A program made the position numbers and the translations under genes. A DNA stretch of 21,536 bases from Syntrophaceae bacterium UBA1163 (GTDB taxonomy: Bacteria > Desulfobacterota > BSN033 > UBA1163), in assembly GCA_002311635.1 (NCBI GenBank), contig DBZJ01000178.1, forward strand, positions 1-21,536, written 5' to 3'. The notes under the pieces were generated by a model. It was not told the DNA's origin. It searched no databases and worked only from the letters and a program-made list of their open reading frames with translations. The first letter of the stretch is position 1. Every line of letters starts with the position of its first letter. Positions 14,559 through 21,536 of the stretch are shown one piece after another.

Positions 14559-15608
14559 ATGGGTTTACGCTGTGGAACCTTTCGAGAAAACTACGCGCAG
14601 GATATGGCCATCTTCCGCACCAGGCTGCACTGGGGAGTGCTCTTTGCCTTCCTCATCTTTCTTTTCACCTGCCCGCTATTTTTCAGTGATAGGATACTGA
14701 CGGTTATGACCATGATCGGTATTGCCATTATCAGTGTTCACGGGCTTAATATTCTGACCGGATACTGTGGCCAAATCTCCATAGGTCATGTTGGCTTCAT
14801 GGCAGTCGGTGCCTATACCTCTGCCATCTTAACCGCCAAGCTTGGCTGGTCATTCTGGCCAGCCCTGCCCTGTGCTGGCCTGGTTGCGGGAATCGCAGGC
14901 TTGATCTTCGGCCTGCCATCACTAAAGATCAAGGGCTTCTACCTCATTATGGCGACCATAGCCGCACATTTTATTATTATTTGGCTCATACTCCAGCTAT
15001 ACAATGTCACCGGTGGTCCAGATGGTTTAGCTGTGCTCAAACCCAAGATAGGAAGTTTCGCGTTGAATTCCAAGGCAAGCTACTTCTATCTGGTTATGGC
15101 AATTGCCTGCTTGGCTACGTCCCTGGCTATAAACATCGTCAGGACCAGGGCAGGTAGGGCCTTTGTTGCAATCAGAGATAATGATTTGGCGGCTGAGGTC
15201 ATGGGGATAAATCTGTGGAGTTATAAGCTCCAGGCATTCTTTATCGGCTGTGTTTATGCCGGTGTGGCCGGGGCATTGCTGGTTCACTACTATGGGTTTG
15301 CCAGTGTCGACCAGTTTCCCTTCATGGATTCAGTGTGGTATCTGGGCATGTTAATTGTCGGTGGTATGGGTAGTACCGCAGGGGCTATCTTTGGCGCTGT
15401 ATCTCTCAAGCTGCTGGATGAGCTGGTTACCATAGTTGGCCCAGTCTTATCTAAAATCGTTGCTGCCCAGGCAGCCGCCTCACTGGCTCTCATCACCCGA
15501 GGATTGGTAATTATCCTCTTCCTTATTTTTGAACCCAGGGGGCTCGGCCACCGGTGGGGGATGATCAAGGCCTATTTTAGGCTATGGCCTTTCTCACATG
15601 AAGAATGA
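14559..15608 (+). CDS. livM: Branched-chain amino acid-type ABC transporter permease (LivM-like)
   Basis: 349 residues and multiple membrane segments. The LivM hallmark LNILTGYCGQISIGHVGFMA (about residues 65-85) is clear. The ATPase-contact loop is RAGRAFVAIRDNDLAAEVMG, followed by VGGMGSTAGAIFGAV and FEPRGLGHRW at the C-terminus. It starts 3 bases after the livH stop, with AAGGA upstream. A cytoplasmic extension of about 30 residues precedes the first membrane helix. Confidence 0.93.
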   Translation: MGLRCGTFRENYAQDMAIFRTRLHWGVLFAFLIFLFTCPLFFSDRILTVMTMIGIAIISVHGLNILTGYCGQISIGHVGFMAVGAYTSAILTAKLGWSFWPALPCAGLVAGIAGLIFGLPSLKIKGFYLIMATIAAHFIIIWLILQLYNVTGGPDGLAVLKPKIGSFALNSKASYFYLVMAIACLATSLAINIVRTRAGRAFVAIRDNDLAAEVMGINLWSYKLQAFFIGCVYAGVAGALLVHYYGFASVDQFPFMDSVWYLGMLIVGGMGSTAGAIFGAVSLKLLDELVTIVGPVLSKIVAAQAAASLALITRGLVIILFLIFEPRGLGHRWGMIKAYFRLWPFSHEE

Positions 15609-15614
15609 GAGTGG

Positions 15615-15716
15615 ACCCTGTTAGAAATGACAGGGCTTTGATCCAGCCCTTTCTATGAGGAATTAAAGTTTATGTATATCATCCGTGCGACGGATGGCTC
15701 GGCTCTCTAACAGGGT
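15615..15716 (+). ncRNA. Candidate structured RNA between livM and the binding-protein gene
   Basis: ACCCTGTTAGA (15615-15625) and TCTAACAGGGT (15706-15716) form a perfect 11-bp closing stem. Inside are two perfect hairpins, AGGGCT-TTGATCC-AGCCCT (15632-15650) and CATCCGT-GCG-ACGGATG (15680-15696), with a single-stranded AT-rich linker. This three-stem junction lies 6 bases after the livM stop and 80 bases before the binding-protein ATG. It does not match a riboswitch I know. Options are a regulatory or RNA-stabilising intercistronic element that raises binding-protein mRNA over permease mRNA, or a MITE-like palindromic repeat. No target duplication is visible. Confidence 0.5.
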
Positions 15717-15796
15717 AAAGGGAGGTGATTCATTTCGACGGAATCCCTAATCTGTGGTTTAATCCAAATGACAAACTAGAAAGGAGGAAAGGAGAA

Positions 15797-17050
15797 ATGG
15801 CTAAAAGTAAATTGGCGTTAGCAGCTTTGGTGATTACTATATTGGTGGCTTCATCGCTATTTCCTGCCAGCGCTAATGCTGCGAAAACACTATATATCGG
15901 TGGCACCATGTCGCTAACCGGCCCCTACGCTGAGGATACGGCTGCGGTTCTCGCTGCCTATGAAGACTATGCGAAATATGTAAATGAGACAAAGCGTATG
16001 GCTCCGTGGCGAAATGAGAAATTCCCCGCCAATATAACCCTGGAGGTACTGTGGCGAGATGATGAGCTCAAGGCAGCTAAGGCGCTGACTATCTATGAGG
16101 AGCTTAAGGCCAAGGGAATGCTGCTCTACAGGATATCGGGGACACCAGTAGCGCTGGCACTAAAGGACAGGCTAAATGAAGACGGGTTCGGCGCCCCTAG
16201 TATGGGCGGCGGACCTTATCTCATTACGCCGCCAGGAACCATCTTCACCTATTACCCTATTTGGACCGATGATTTGGCAGCCATTGCCGATTGGTTCATA
16301 GGGCAATGGAAGGGAACCAGGAAACCAAGGGTTGCCTATCTTACTAATGACAGCGGCGGGGGTAGGTCGATTGAGGTACCTGAGATGGGAGCGTATCTCA
16401 AAAAGCTGGGATACGAGTTTGTTGGTAGCCAGATTGTGCCTCTGGTACCTACTACACCACCAACCACCCAGCTGATGTGGCTAAAGGAAAACAAGGTTGA
16501 CCTTGCCCTTGGTGTTATGATTAACGCCGGTGCACAGCCGACAATAAAGGAAGCGGTTAGACTGGGTATGGGGCCCCATCTGGACTACAAGATAACCTTT
16601 GGCATGACTGCATCAAGTCCCCTTCCGGTGTTTGCTCCGGCCATGGGTGAGGTGGGTAACGGTTTTGTCGTCGCTGGTAGCTTTCCCCCCTTGGATGACA
16701 TTTCCATCCCTGGAATAAAGTTCTGCAATGAACTACAGAAGAAGTATCACCCCAGCAAATGGGTTGGCCACATCCAATATGTTGCAGGCATGCTTGAGGC
16801 CATGACCCAGGTTGAGGCGCTAAGGCTTGCTTTACAAAAGATGCCCTTTGAGAAGCTAACGCCGCGTCAAGTGCTGGAGGATGGCTTTTACAAGATTAGA
16901 AACCTTGACACCGGTGACTTAAGCGCTACACCACTGACCTATGGTCCGGGGAAAATCGAAGGTGTTGATGCAGTACGTGTTGACCAGTTGCAGAAGGGTA
17001 AGATAATAAAACTGGGCGTCTGGCCATGTCGCCACATTTATAAGCGCTAA
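15797..17050 (+). CDS. Periplasmic substrate-binding protein of the liv-type transporter
   Basis: 417 residues from the ATG at 15797, which has GGAGG and AAGGAG boxes just upstream and starts a clean Sec signal peptide (KSKLALAALVITILVASS, cleavage after ASANA near residue 28). A longer frame from GTG 15725 would hide the signal peptide. The mature protein is a Peripla_BP_6 type I binding protein with YIGGTMSLTGPYAEDTAAVL at the start and a two-lobe layout. There is no lipobox Cys, so the protein is soluble in the periplasm. It delivers substrate to LivHM. The specificity cannot be read directly. Confidence 0.92.
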   Translation: MAKSKLALAALVITILVASSLFPASANAAKTLYIGGTMSLTGPYAEDTAAVLAAYEDYAKYVNETKRMAPWRNEKFPANITLEVLWRDDELKAAKALTIYEELKAKGMLLYRISGTPVALALKDRLNEDGFGAPSMGGGPYLITPPGTIFTYYPIWTDDLAAIADWFIGQWKGTRKPRVAYLTNDSGGGRSIEVPEMGAYLKKLGYEFVGSQIVPLVPTTPPTTQLMWLKENKVDLALGVMINAGAQPTIKEAVRLGMGPHLDYKITFGMTASSPLPVFAPAMGEVGNGFVVAGSFPPLDDISIPGIKFCNELQKKYHPSKWVGHIQYVAGMLEAMTQVEALRLALQKMPFEKLTPRQVLEDGFYKIRNLDTGDLSATPLTYGPGKIEGVDAVRVDQLQKGKIIKLGVWPCRHIYKR

Positions 17051-17062
17051 CAACTATTATTA

Positions 17063-17094
17063 TTCTGGGGGCTCTATGCATAGAGCCCCCAGAA
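17063..17094. terminator. Perfect 32-bp palindrome after the binding-protein gene
   Basis: TTCTGGGGGCTCTATG is followed by its exact reverse complement, 13 bases after the stop codon. As RNA this gives a 14-bp GC-rich stem with a 4-base loop. No T-run follows on either strand, so it may act as an mRNA 3'-end or RNase barrier in place of a classical intrinsic terminator. Confidence 0.72.
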
Positions 17095-17140
17095 CTCACT
17101 ATGCAAGGCAACCTAATACTAAAGCGCTGAGAAGGGTAAG

Positions 17141-17299
17141 ATGAAGGATTAAGCCATCGATAAGCCGAAGCTAACCAGTGAGCTGGTTAAGACCTTTCAG
17201 GAGGTGTGCCGGGTTAGGCCAGATAAAACCCAGTTCGTGGCTAAGAGAATAATCCTCAGAGAGCGCAGGCTTATTTTAGATAAAAGAATCTGGGAGTAG
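17141..17299 (+). pseudogene. Small ORF of 52 codons with an in-frame stop at codon 4
   Basis: ATG 17141 preceded by GAAGGG is followed by MKD, then TAA, and the same frame goes on as AIDKPKLTSELVKTFQEVCR and then VRPDKTQFVAKRIILRERRL up to a TAG at 17297-17299. The composition is protein-like, with an amphipathic pattern and charged ends. It may be the end of a lost gene or a short gene killed by the stop. I do not recognise a family. The rest of the 17095-17350 gap contains only the hydratase ribosome binding site. Confidence 0.3.
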
Positions 17300-17350
17300 A
17301 GCTTATCGAGACGATTAAATATATTATGCGCTCAGAAAGGAGGGGCAAAG

Positions 17351-18118
17351 ATGTCAATTTCGGGAAATGACATTTTGCTGTATGAGAAAAAGGATAGAAT
17401 AGTCACCATGACCCTTAACCGCCCTGAGGTAATGAATGCTCTCAACCGTGAAATGTTTGATAGGCTGGCTGAAGCCTGGGAGAAATTTGCTGCCGATGAT
17501 GATGCCTCGGTAGCTATTGTTACCGGAGCTGGCGATAAGGCTTTTTCTGCCGGAGCTGACCTCGCTACTGATGTCAACGAGGTGATTAGGAATACGCCTA
17601 AAATTAGGCTCTTCTTTATGCAGTGCTGGAAACCCATTATTGCTGCTATTAACGGTTACGCCATCGCCGGTGGCTGGATGCTAGCCCAGAAATGTGATAT
17701 CAGGATTGCTGCTGAACATGCTGAGATGGGCATAGCTGAATCAAGGTGGAACCTGTCAGCGGGGTGGGTTTGCAGCCTGACCAGACAAATCGGCCTTGGT
17801 CATGCTCTGGAAATTGTCCTCTGGGGAGACCGCAGAATAAGTGCCCAGAGGGGTTATGAAATAGGCTGGATTAATCGGGTGGTACCTAAGGAAAAGCTTA
17901 TGGATGAGGCAATGTCTTGGGCACAGCGGATCGTCGAGATGGGTCCACAATCAGTTAGAAACCTCAAACAAATTCTGTATCAGGGATTCTACCTCCCTGA
18001 ATCTGTTTTCCTGCCATTTGCCTTTGGTTTGGAAAACAACCTGATAGGAATGGAAGATACGGCTGAAGGTCCTAGGGCATTTTTGGAAAAAAGAAAGCCT
18101 ATATACAGGAACCGCTAA
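17351..18118 (+). CDS. Enoyl-CoA hydratase/isomerase family protein
   Basis: 255 residues, the normal crotonase length. It probably hydrates a 2-enoyl-CoA to a 3-hydroxyacyl-CoA in a beta-oxidation-like route. The oxyanion-hole segments AFSAGADL (65-71) and GYAIAGGWMLAQKCDIRIA (102-120) are present. Both catalytic glutamates seem retained, Glu130 in GIAESRW and Glu154 in HALEIVL. The start has AAGGAGG. The C-terminus (EDTAEGPRAFLEKRKPIY) is that of typical members, with EGPRAFLEKRKP matching the usual DxxEGxxAFxEKRxP. Confidence 0.92.
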   Translation: MSISGNDILLYEKKDRIVTMTLNRPEVMNALNREMFDRLAEAWEKFAADDDASVAIVTGAGDKAFSAGADLATDVNEVIRNTPKIRLFFMQCWKPIIAAINGYAIAGGWMLAQKCDIRIAAEHAEMGIAESRWNLSAGWVCSLTRQIGLGHALEIVLWGDRRISAQRGYEIGWINRVVPKEKLMDEAMSWAQRIVEMGPQSVRNLKQILYQGFYLPESVFLPFAFGLENNLIGMEDTAEGPRAFLEKRKPIYRNR

Positions 18119-18121
18119 TAA

Positions 18122-18241
18122 CGCCAGGGCCGTGGCAGGCTCAACTGGCGGGTTTGGTTGAATATACCTGCCTCATGTAATTTGCTGTACCTCTCGGTGG
18201 TGGCACTTCCAAGATTCAACGATACATCATTGCCACCACCG
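18122..18241. repeat. Two hairpins in the hydratase-thiolase gap
   Basis: CGCCAG (18122-18127) pairs with CTGGCG (18145-18150) just after the hydratase stop. Further on CGGTGGTGGCA (18195-18205) pairs perfectly with TGCCACCACCG (18231-18241) around a 25-base loop. The 177-bp gap has no gene, and GGGAGG before the thiolase ATG serves as ribosome binding site. They could be a terminator or processing site plus a regulatory stem for the thiolase gene. Confidence 0.5.
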
Positions 18242-18295
18242 GGTTAGGTTTAGCCAGAATTTTAGGTAAAGTCTCTAGCTAGGGAGGACATAGTT

Positions 18296-19459
18296 ATGGC
18301 TCAAAAGGTGGCTATTGTGGCTGAAGCCCAGACCAAATATGAGGCAAGTAAGCGCAATCAGAACAATAACGAGCTTATTTACGAAGTAGTGGAAAACGTA
18401 TTGCAGAAAACTGGGCTGAGGTTTGAGGACCAGGTAACTGATGGCTTTGGTATTGATAAGGTAGTGGACTGCTCTGAGGATTTCTGGCAGGGAAGAACCA
18501 TCTCCAACATTGTCCTTCATCCTGAGATGGGTGCCTTTGCTCTGGATGAGACCAAGGTATGTGCGGATGGCACTCAGGCAGTCTACCATGCAACTATGGA
18601 TATACTCTCGGGGGCTCATGAGATTGTCCTGGTAGTTGCCCACCGTAAGGAGTCAGAGACGCTAAGGAGCGTGGTGGAGAATTGTGGCTTTGACTCCATA
18701 TACCTGCAACCCCTCGGTTTTGACTTCCTGGCCGCGGCTGCCTTACAAGCCAAGCGCTATATGTATAAGTATGGACTAACTCAGGAGCAGTTTGCTAAGG
18801 TGGTGGTTAAGAACCTCAAGAACGCCAGGAATAACCCCTATGCCCAACGAACTATGGATATTACCGTTGGTGATGTGCTCAGTTCCAAGATGATAGCTTA
18901 TCCAATTAAGCTCCTTGATGCCAAGCCGGTCGCAGACGGGGCTTGTGCTTTGATATTAGCTATTGCAGAAAAAGCTAAGCGGATAACCGATAAACCGGTT
19001 TGGATTAGAGGGTTAGGCAACTGCTATGATGCCCACTATCTGGGTGATAGAGACCTGGCTGATTGCGATTCTTTAGTCCTGGCAGCCAAGCGGGCTTACC
19101 AGATGGCTGGTATAACCAACCCATGCAAGGAAGTTGATGTCGCCGAGATATGTGATGAATACTCCTACCAGGAACTACTGTGGGCAGAGGGGCTTGGTCT
19201 CTGTGACCGGGGTAAGGGTGGTGAGCTAATTGATAGCGGAGTAACCGAAATCGGTTGCGAGCTACCGATAAACCCGTCTGGCGGCCTGCTTTCGGGCGTT
19301 CCATCAGGAGTGGCAGGCGTATCACAAGTGGCTGAGGCCTTTTTACAATTACGAGGTGAGGCTGGGGGCAGGCAGGTAGATGGAGCCAAGGTAGCTCTAG
19401 TGCAGGGGGCTACTGGTGCATGTGGACAATCACACTGCGTAATAATCTTAGGTAGATAG
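18296..19459 (+). CDS. Thiolase-like (SCP2-type) protein lacking the catalytic His
   Basis: 387 residues of the thiolase superfamily. The nucleophile Cys is at 89 in TKVCADGTQAVYHA, and the NPSGGLLSG block (326-334) is clear. Where active thiolases have GHPxGATG this one reads GVPSGVAG, with Val335 in place of His. A C-terminal Cys remains at 376 (TGACG) or 381. Related SCP2-type thiolase-like proteins act with a DUF35 Zn-ribbon/OB-fold partner, which is not found here. It may do condensation or cleavage in a subfamily that uses other residues, or be a carrier protein. Its TAG stop is formed at the TA where the MITE inserted, so a few C-terminal residues could be lost. Confidence 0.85.
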   Translation: MAQKVAIVAEAQTKYEASKRNQNNNELIYEVVENVLQKTGLRFEDQVTDGFGIDKVVDCSEDFWQGRTISNIVLHPEMGAFALDETKVCADGTQAVYHATMDILSGAHEIVLVVAHRKESETLRSVVENCGFDSIYLQPLGFDFLAAAALQAKRYMYKYGLTQEQFAKVVVKNLKNARNNPYAQRTMDITVGDVLSSKMIAYPIKLLDAKPVADGACALILAIAEKAKRITDKPVWIRGLGNCYDAHYLGDRDLADCDSLVLAAKRAYQMAGITNPCKEVDVAEICDEYSYQELLWAEGLGLCDRGKGGELIDSGVTEIGCELPINPSGGLLSGVPSGVAGVSQVAEAFLQLRGEAGGRQVDGAKVALVQGATGACGQSHCVIILGR

Positions 19460-19589
19460 TGTGGCGTCTCAGAAATTCCATTAATATAATAGCCACACAT
19501 TTGGAAAGTCATAACATGTCGATATTCAAATGTAATTCTTTCTCGAACCTTTTAGGACTTGTTGAAAGTATTTCTGAGACACGACACTA
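19457..19589. mobile_element. MITE-like IS630-related element, about 130 bp
   Basis: TA plus inverted repeats of about 20 bp bound this segment. The left end (19457-19476) and the reverse complement of the right end (19570-19589) share TAGTGTNGNGTCTCAGAAAT, 18 of 20 matching. TA is present on both sides, as IS630/Tc1 elements duplicate TA. It has no coding capacity but contains a TTAATATAATAG promoter-like tract also seen in the left end of the IS630 copy at 20697. It is therefore a deletion derivative or MITE of that family. Confidence 0.75.
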
Positions 19590-20696
19590 ATGCAGACGCA
19601 TTAAGTAATTTGACATAAACGCCGTATCTTATTCGGTGTTCAAGTACGGGTGGTTCGTTGAACGGTATCCCAAACAAGATCGAGAGTTTCGAACCAACAA
19701 TTCGTGGTGGCTTCATACCGAACCTGACGCCAAATCTGTTCTTGGGGATTCAACCCCGGCTGATAACTCGGCAAGTATCTCAGACGAAGTCGCATATGAG
19801 TTTGTACAAACAGATCAACTTTCTTCCCCTTATGCCATCGGGCTCGGTCCACATAAAGCCAGATGGTATACCCTTGAAGTTGGCGATAAAGATCCTTCAG
19901 ACAGGCGATAAATCCCCCTCGATCCCCTCGAGGCCATCTAGTCATCCCTCGTCGACCCAACAGAAGAGCGACCCATCCAAACAGATTCAGTCGCTCGCGA
20001 TGCTGGCTCGTGGTCGGAACGCGCAACCGCCTCCCTCGTCTTGCCCACCCCATTCCCAACCGAGGATGAAGCGTAAATCCCGTTTCGTCCTCAAAAACAA
20101 TCGTTTCCTTCGGAGTCGACCCCCGGAGTTTTTTTTAAGGCCCGACGAAATCGCCTGGCCTCTTCATTCTTGCCTTGAAGATACGTATATCCCGCTCGCT
20201 TCAATCGATACCCCAATTGATGCATCCAAGACTAAGCTTGGCGAACTTTCGAGGTTATCCCAAACTGACGCTTCAGATGAACCACCAAAGTGGGACCATC
20301 CCATCGAATTCGCGGTAACCCGAATTCCGAAGGAGGCCTCTCTAAATCTTCCTCTAATCGCTGCTGAACTTTTGGCGTTAACCGCGGCGGACGCCCAGGC
20401 TGCTTCACGGGTGCCAAGGCCTTTAACCCTCGATCGTTCACTCGGTGCATCCAGAAGTTTAAGCTCTGTCGCGTCAACCCTAACACGTCGGCGATCCACC
20501 CCGGACGCTGACCCTCCAGTATCAGCAATAGAGCCGCGATCTTTATCCCCATGTGGGCTCCCGGGATTAGCCGTACCATGGCCAGTAAACACCCTCTGCT
20601 TGCTTCTGAATGCGTTAACATTAAGGTTGGGTTTCTCATGAAAGCACGGTATCATGACATGAGCCTTTTGTCAAATTATTTACTGCGTTTTTATTA
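19588..20696 (-). mobile_element. IS630-family element, about 1.1 kb, with TA duplication
   Basis: Inverted repeats of 31 bp including the TA (19588-19618 and 20666-20696) match at 25 of 31 positions, and a TA flanks each side (19588-19589, 20695-20696). The internal 19590-20694 sequence (1105 bp) carries one transposase gene on the minus strand. The flanks are the ends of two other IS630-type elements, so it landed in the TA between them. The transposase is broken, so this copy is not autonomous unless recoding occurs. Confidence 0.85.
19640..20639 (-). pseudogene. IS630-family transposase with an in-frame TAG and a frameshift
   Basis: On the minus strand from ATG 20639 the N-terminal HTH part reads IADVLGLTRQSLNFWMHRVN and GRPPRLTPKVQQRLEEDL. 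A TAG at 20232-20234 interrupts VRQA*SWMHQLGYRLKRAGY. The frame then stays open until a one-base shift at a run of eight A (minus strand, 20129-20136), after which FEDETGFTLHPRLGMGWAR (first catalytic Asp), WLYVDRARWHKG (second Asp) and LNPQEQIW (Glu) follow to a stop at 19640. The total of 333 codons is normal. The A-run could be a recoding site, but the amber codon makes the copy most likely dead. Confidence 0.85.
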
Positions 20697-21536
20697 GTGT
20701 AGTGCCTCAGAATTAACTTTATATAATAGAGGATATGCAGCATAATGACTTATCATGAGCAGAAAAGTAGAACCCACCGTATTGTCGTCCGAGGTACGCT
20801 CCATCTTGGGAACTTGGGTACGGGGAAGGAGTCTTCCCATGAGCCGGGTTCAACGTGCTCAGATTATTCTGATGGCCTCCGACGGAACGGAGAGTCAAGA
20901 GATTGCTCAGAGAATGAGAGTTTCGCGTCCTACGGTTCAACTCTGGCGTCAGCGTTTCTTGGCTCTTCAGGTGGCGGGTTTGGAAAAAGACGCCCCTCGT
21001 CCTGGTCGAATTCCAACGATTTCGGCGCAAAAAATCAGCGCCGTGGTCGAAGCGACCCTGCACACCACACCTCCCCATGCAACCACAAGCGCAATGGTAC
21101 GACCACCTTGTTTACAGCCCTCAGTATGCTCGACGGCAAAGCGATCGGAGATTGCATGCCGCGTCATCGACATCAAGAATTTATCCGTTTCCTCAAGAAA
21201 ATAGATGGCGAAACTCCTGCTGGCTTGGATCTGCATTTGATCGTGGACAATTACGGTACCGACAAACATCCACGCGTTAAATCCTGGCCTCAAAGGCACT
21301 CTCGGTTCCATATGCACTTTATTCCAACTCCAAGCTCCTGGTTGAATATGGTCGAACGATGGTTCCGCGAAATTACCGAGAAACGCATCCGTCGCGGGAC
21401 CTTCCGAAATGTGGCCACATTAATCACTGCTATCAAAGATTATCTGGACAATCACAACCAAAACCCTCACATAGTTGTTTGGACCGTGCCTGTGGAACGA
21501 ATTCTGACCAAAATTGCCAAATGTAAAGAAGCGTTA
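20695..21536 (+). mobile_element. Second IS630-family element, truncated by the window end
   Basis: It starts at the TA at 20695 with TAGTGTAGTGCCTCAGAATT, 17 of 20 identical to the inner end of the MITE at 19589. A TTTATATAATAG promoter-like tract follows, then a transposase on the plus strand. The right end is beyond the window. It belongs to a different IS630 subgroup from the element at 19588-20696. Confidence 0.78.
20755..21536 (+). pseudogene. IS630-family transposase with an internal deletion (partial)
   Basis: ATG 20755 gives [20 protein letters not shown] and an HTH region ([20 protein letters not shown]). The family sequence holds until HTTPPHAT at about 21083. At about 21085 the reading frame changes and resumes with [20 protein letters not shown], continuing to the window end through [12 protein letters not shown] (second Asp), [11 protein letters not shown] (Glu) and [11 protein letters not shown]. 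Roughly 110-130 residues including the first catalytic Asp (VDEK block of the family) are missing at the junction. The 3' end is not in the window. Confidence 0.85.

Noticed and set aside
15615..15716. Purine-type riboswitch
   Set aside because: The overall three-stem form is similar in size, but the conserved junction and loop bases of purine riboswitches are not present.
15725..15796. Upstream GTG start for the binding protein
   Set aside because: It would place 24 charged residues in front of a complete Sec signal peptide. The ATG at 15797 has better ribosome binding sites.
19658..20641. A 327-codon plus-strand open frame
   Set aside because: It lies exactly opposite the IS630 transposase, is rich in Pro and Ser, shows no family motif, and has no ribosome binding site. 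It is an antisense shadow.
1..21536. CRISPR array, tRNA or rRNA genes
   Set aside because: I looked for regularly spaced repeats and for cloverleaf or rRNA-like sequence in the gaps and saw none.

Overview
The window looks like an accessory catabolic region of a diderm, probably anaerobic bacterium. The substrate-binding protein has a Sec signal peptide with an AxA cleavage site and no lipobox cysteine, ribosome binding sites are strong AGGAGG types, and CoA ligases, a Liv-type ABC transporter, a crotonase and a thiolase are clustered. Gene order and the basic tail of the LivF protein are what I would expect in Desulfobacterota (Syntrophales or Desulfobacterales-like), but a Dehalococcoidia-type host cannot be excluded from sequence alone. 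All metabolic genes read on the plus strand. I saw no rRNA, tRNA or CRISPR array.

Bases 1-3900 are mobile or phage-like debris. They hold the tail of an unknown ORF, a DUF5131 (phage Gp37/Gp68) gene cut short, an intact IS1202-group (ISNCY) element with a 16-bp target duplication, a small hypothetical gene coupled to a serine recombinase, another hypothetical gene, and the end fragment of a second, diverged IS1202-group element on the minus strand.

Bases 3900-9320 hold an XRE-cupin regulator, a PaaK-type aryl/acyl-CoA ligase, a badly decayed FAD/NAD(P) oxidoreductase, a dead IS3-family element, and an AT-rich long-chain-type acyl-CoA ligase. An IS200-type element (tnpA only, flanked by hairpins) follows at about 9345-9905.

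Bases 9947-19459 are the core: livG, livF, an embedded acyl-CoA ligase, livH, livM, a periplasmic binding protein, an enoyl-CoA hydratase and a thiolase-like protein. The logical reading is uptake of a carboxylate, activation to its CoA thioester by one of the ligases, then beta-oxidation-like processing. The substrate cannot be read from the sequence. Strong inverted repeats sit between livM and the binding protein (a possible structured RNA), after the binding protein, and after the hydratase.

Bases 19457-21536 are a pile-up of IS630-family DNA. A ~130-bp MITE-like element begins at the TA of the thiolase stop codon. A 1.1-kb IS630 with a broken minus-strand transposase follows, inserted exactly in the TA shared by the MITE and the next element. 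The last is an IS630 copy with an internal deletion that runs off the end of the window.
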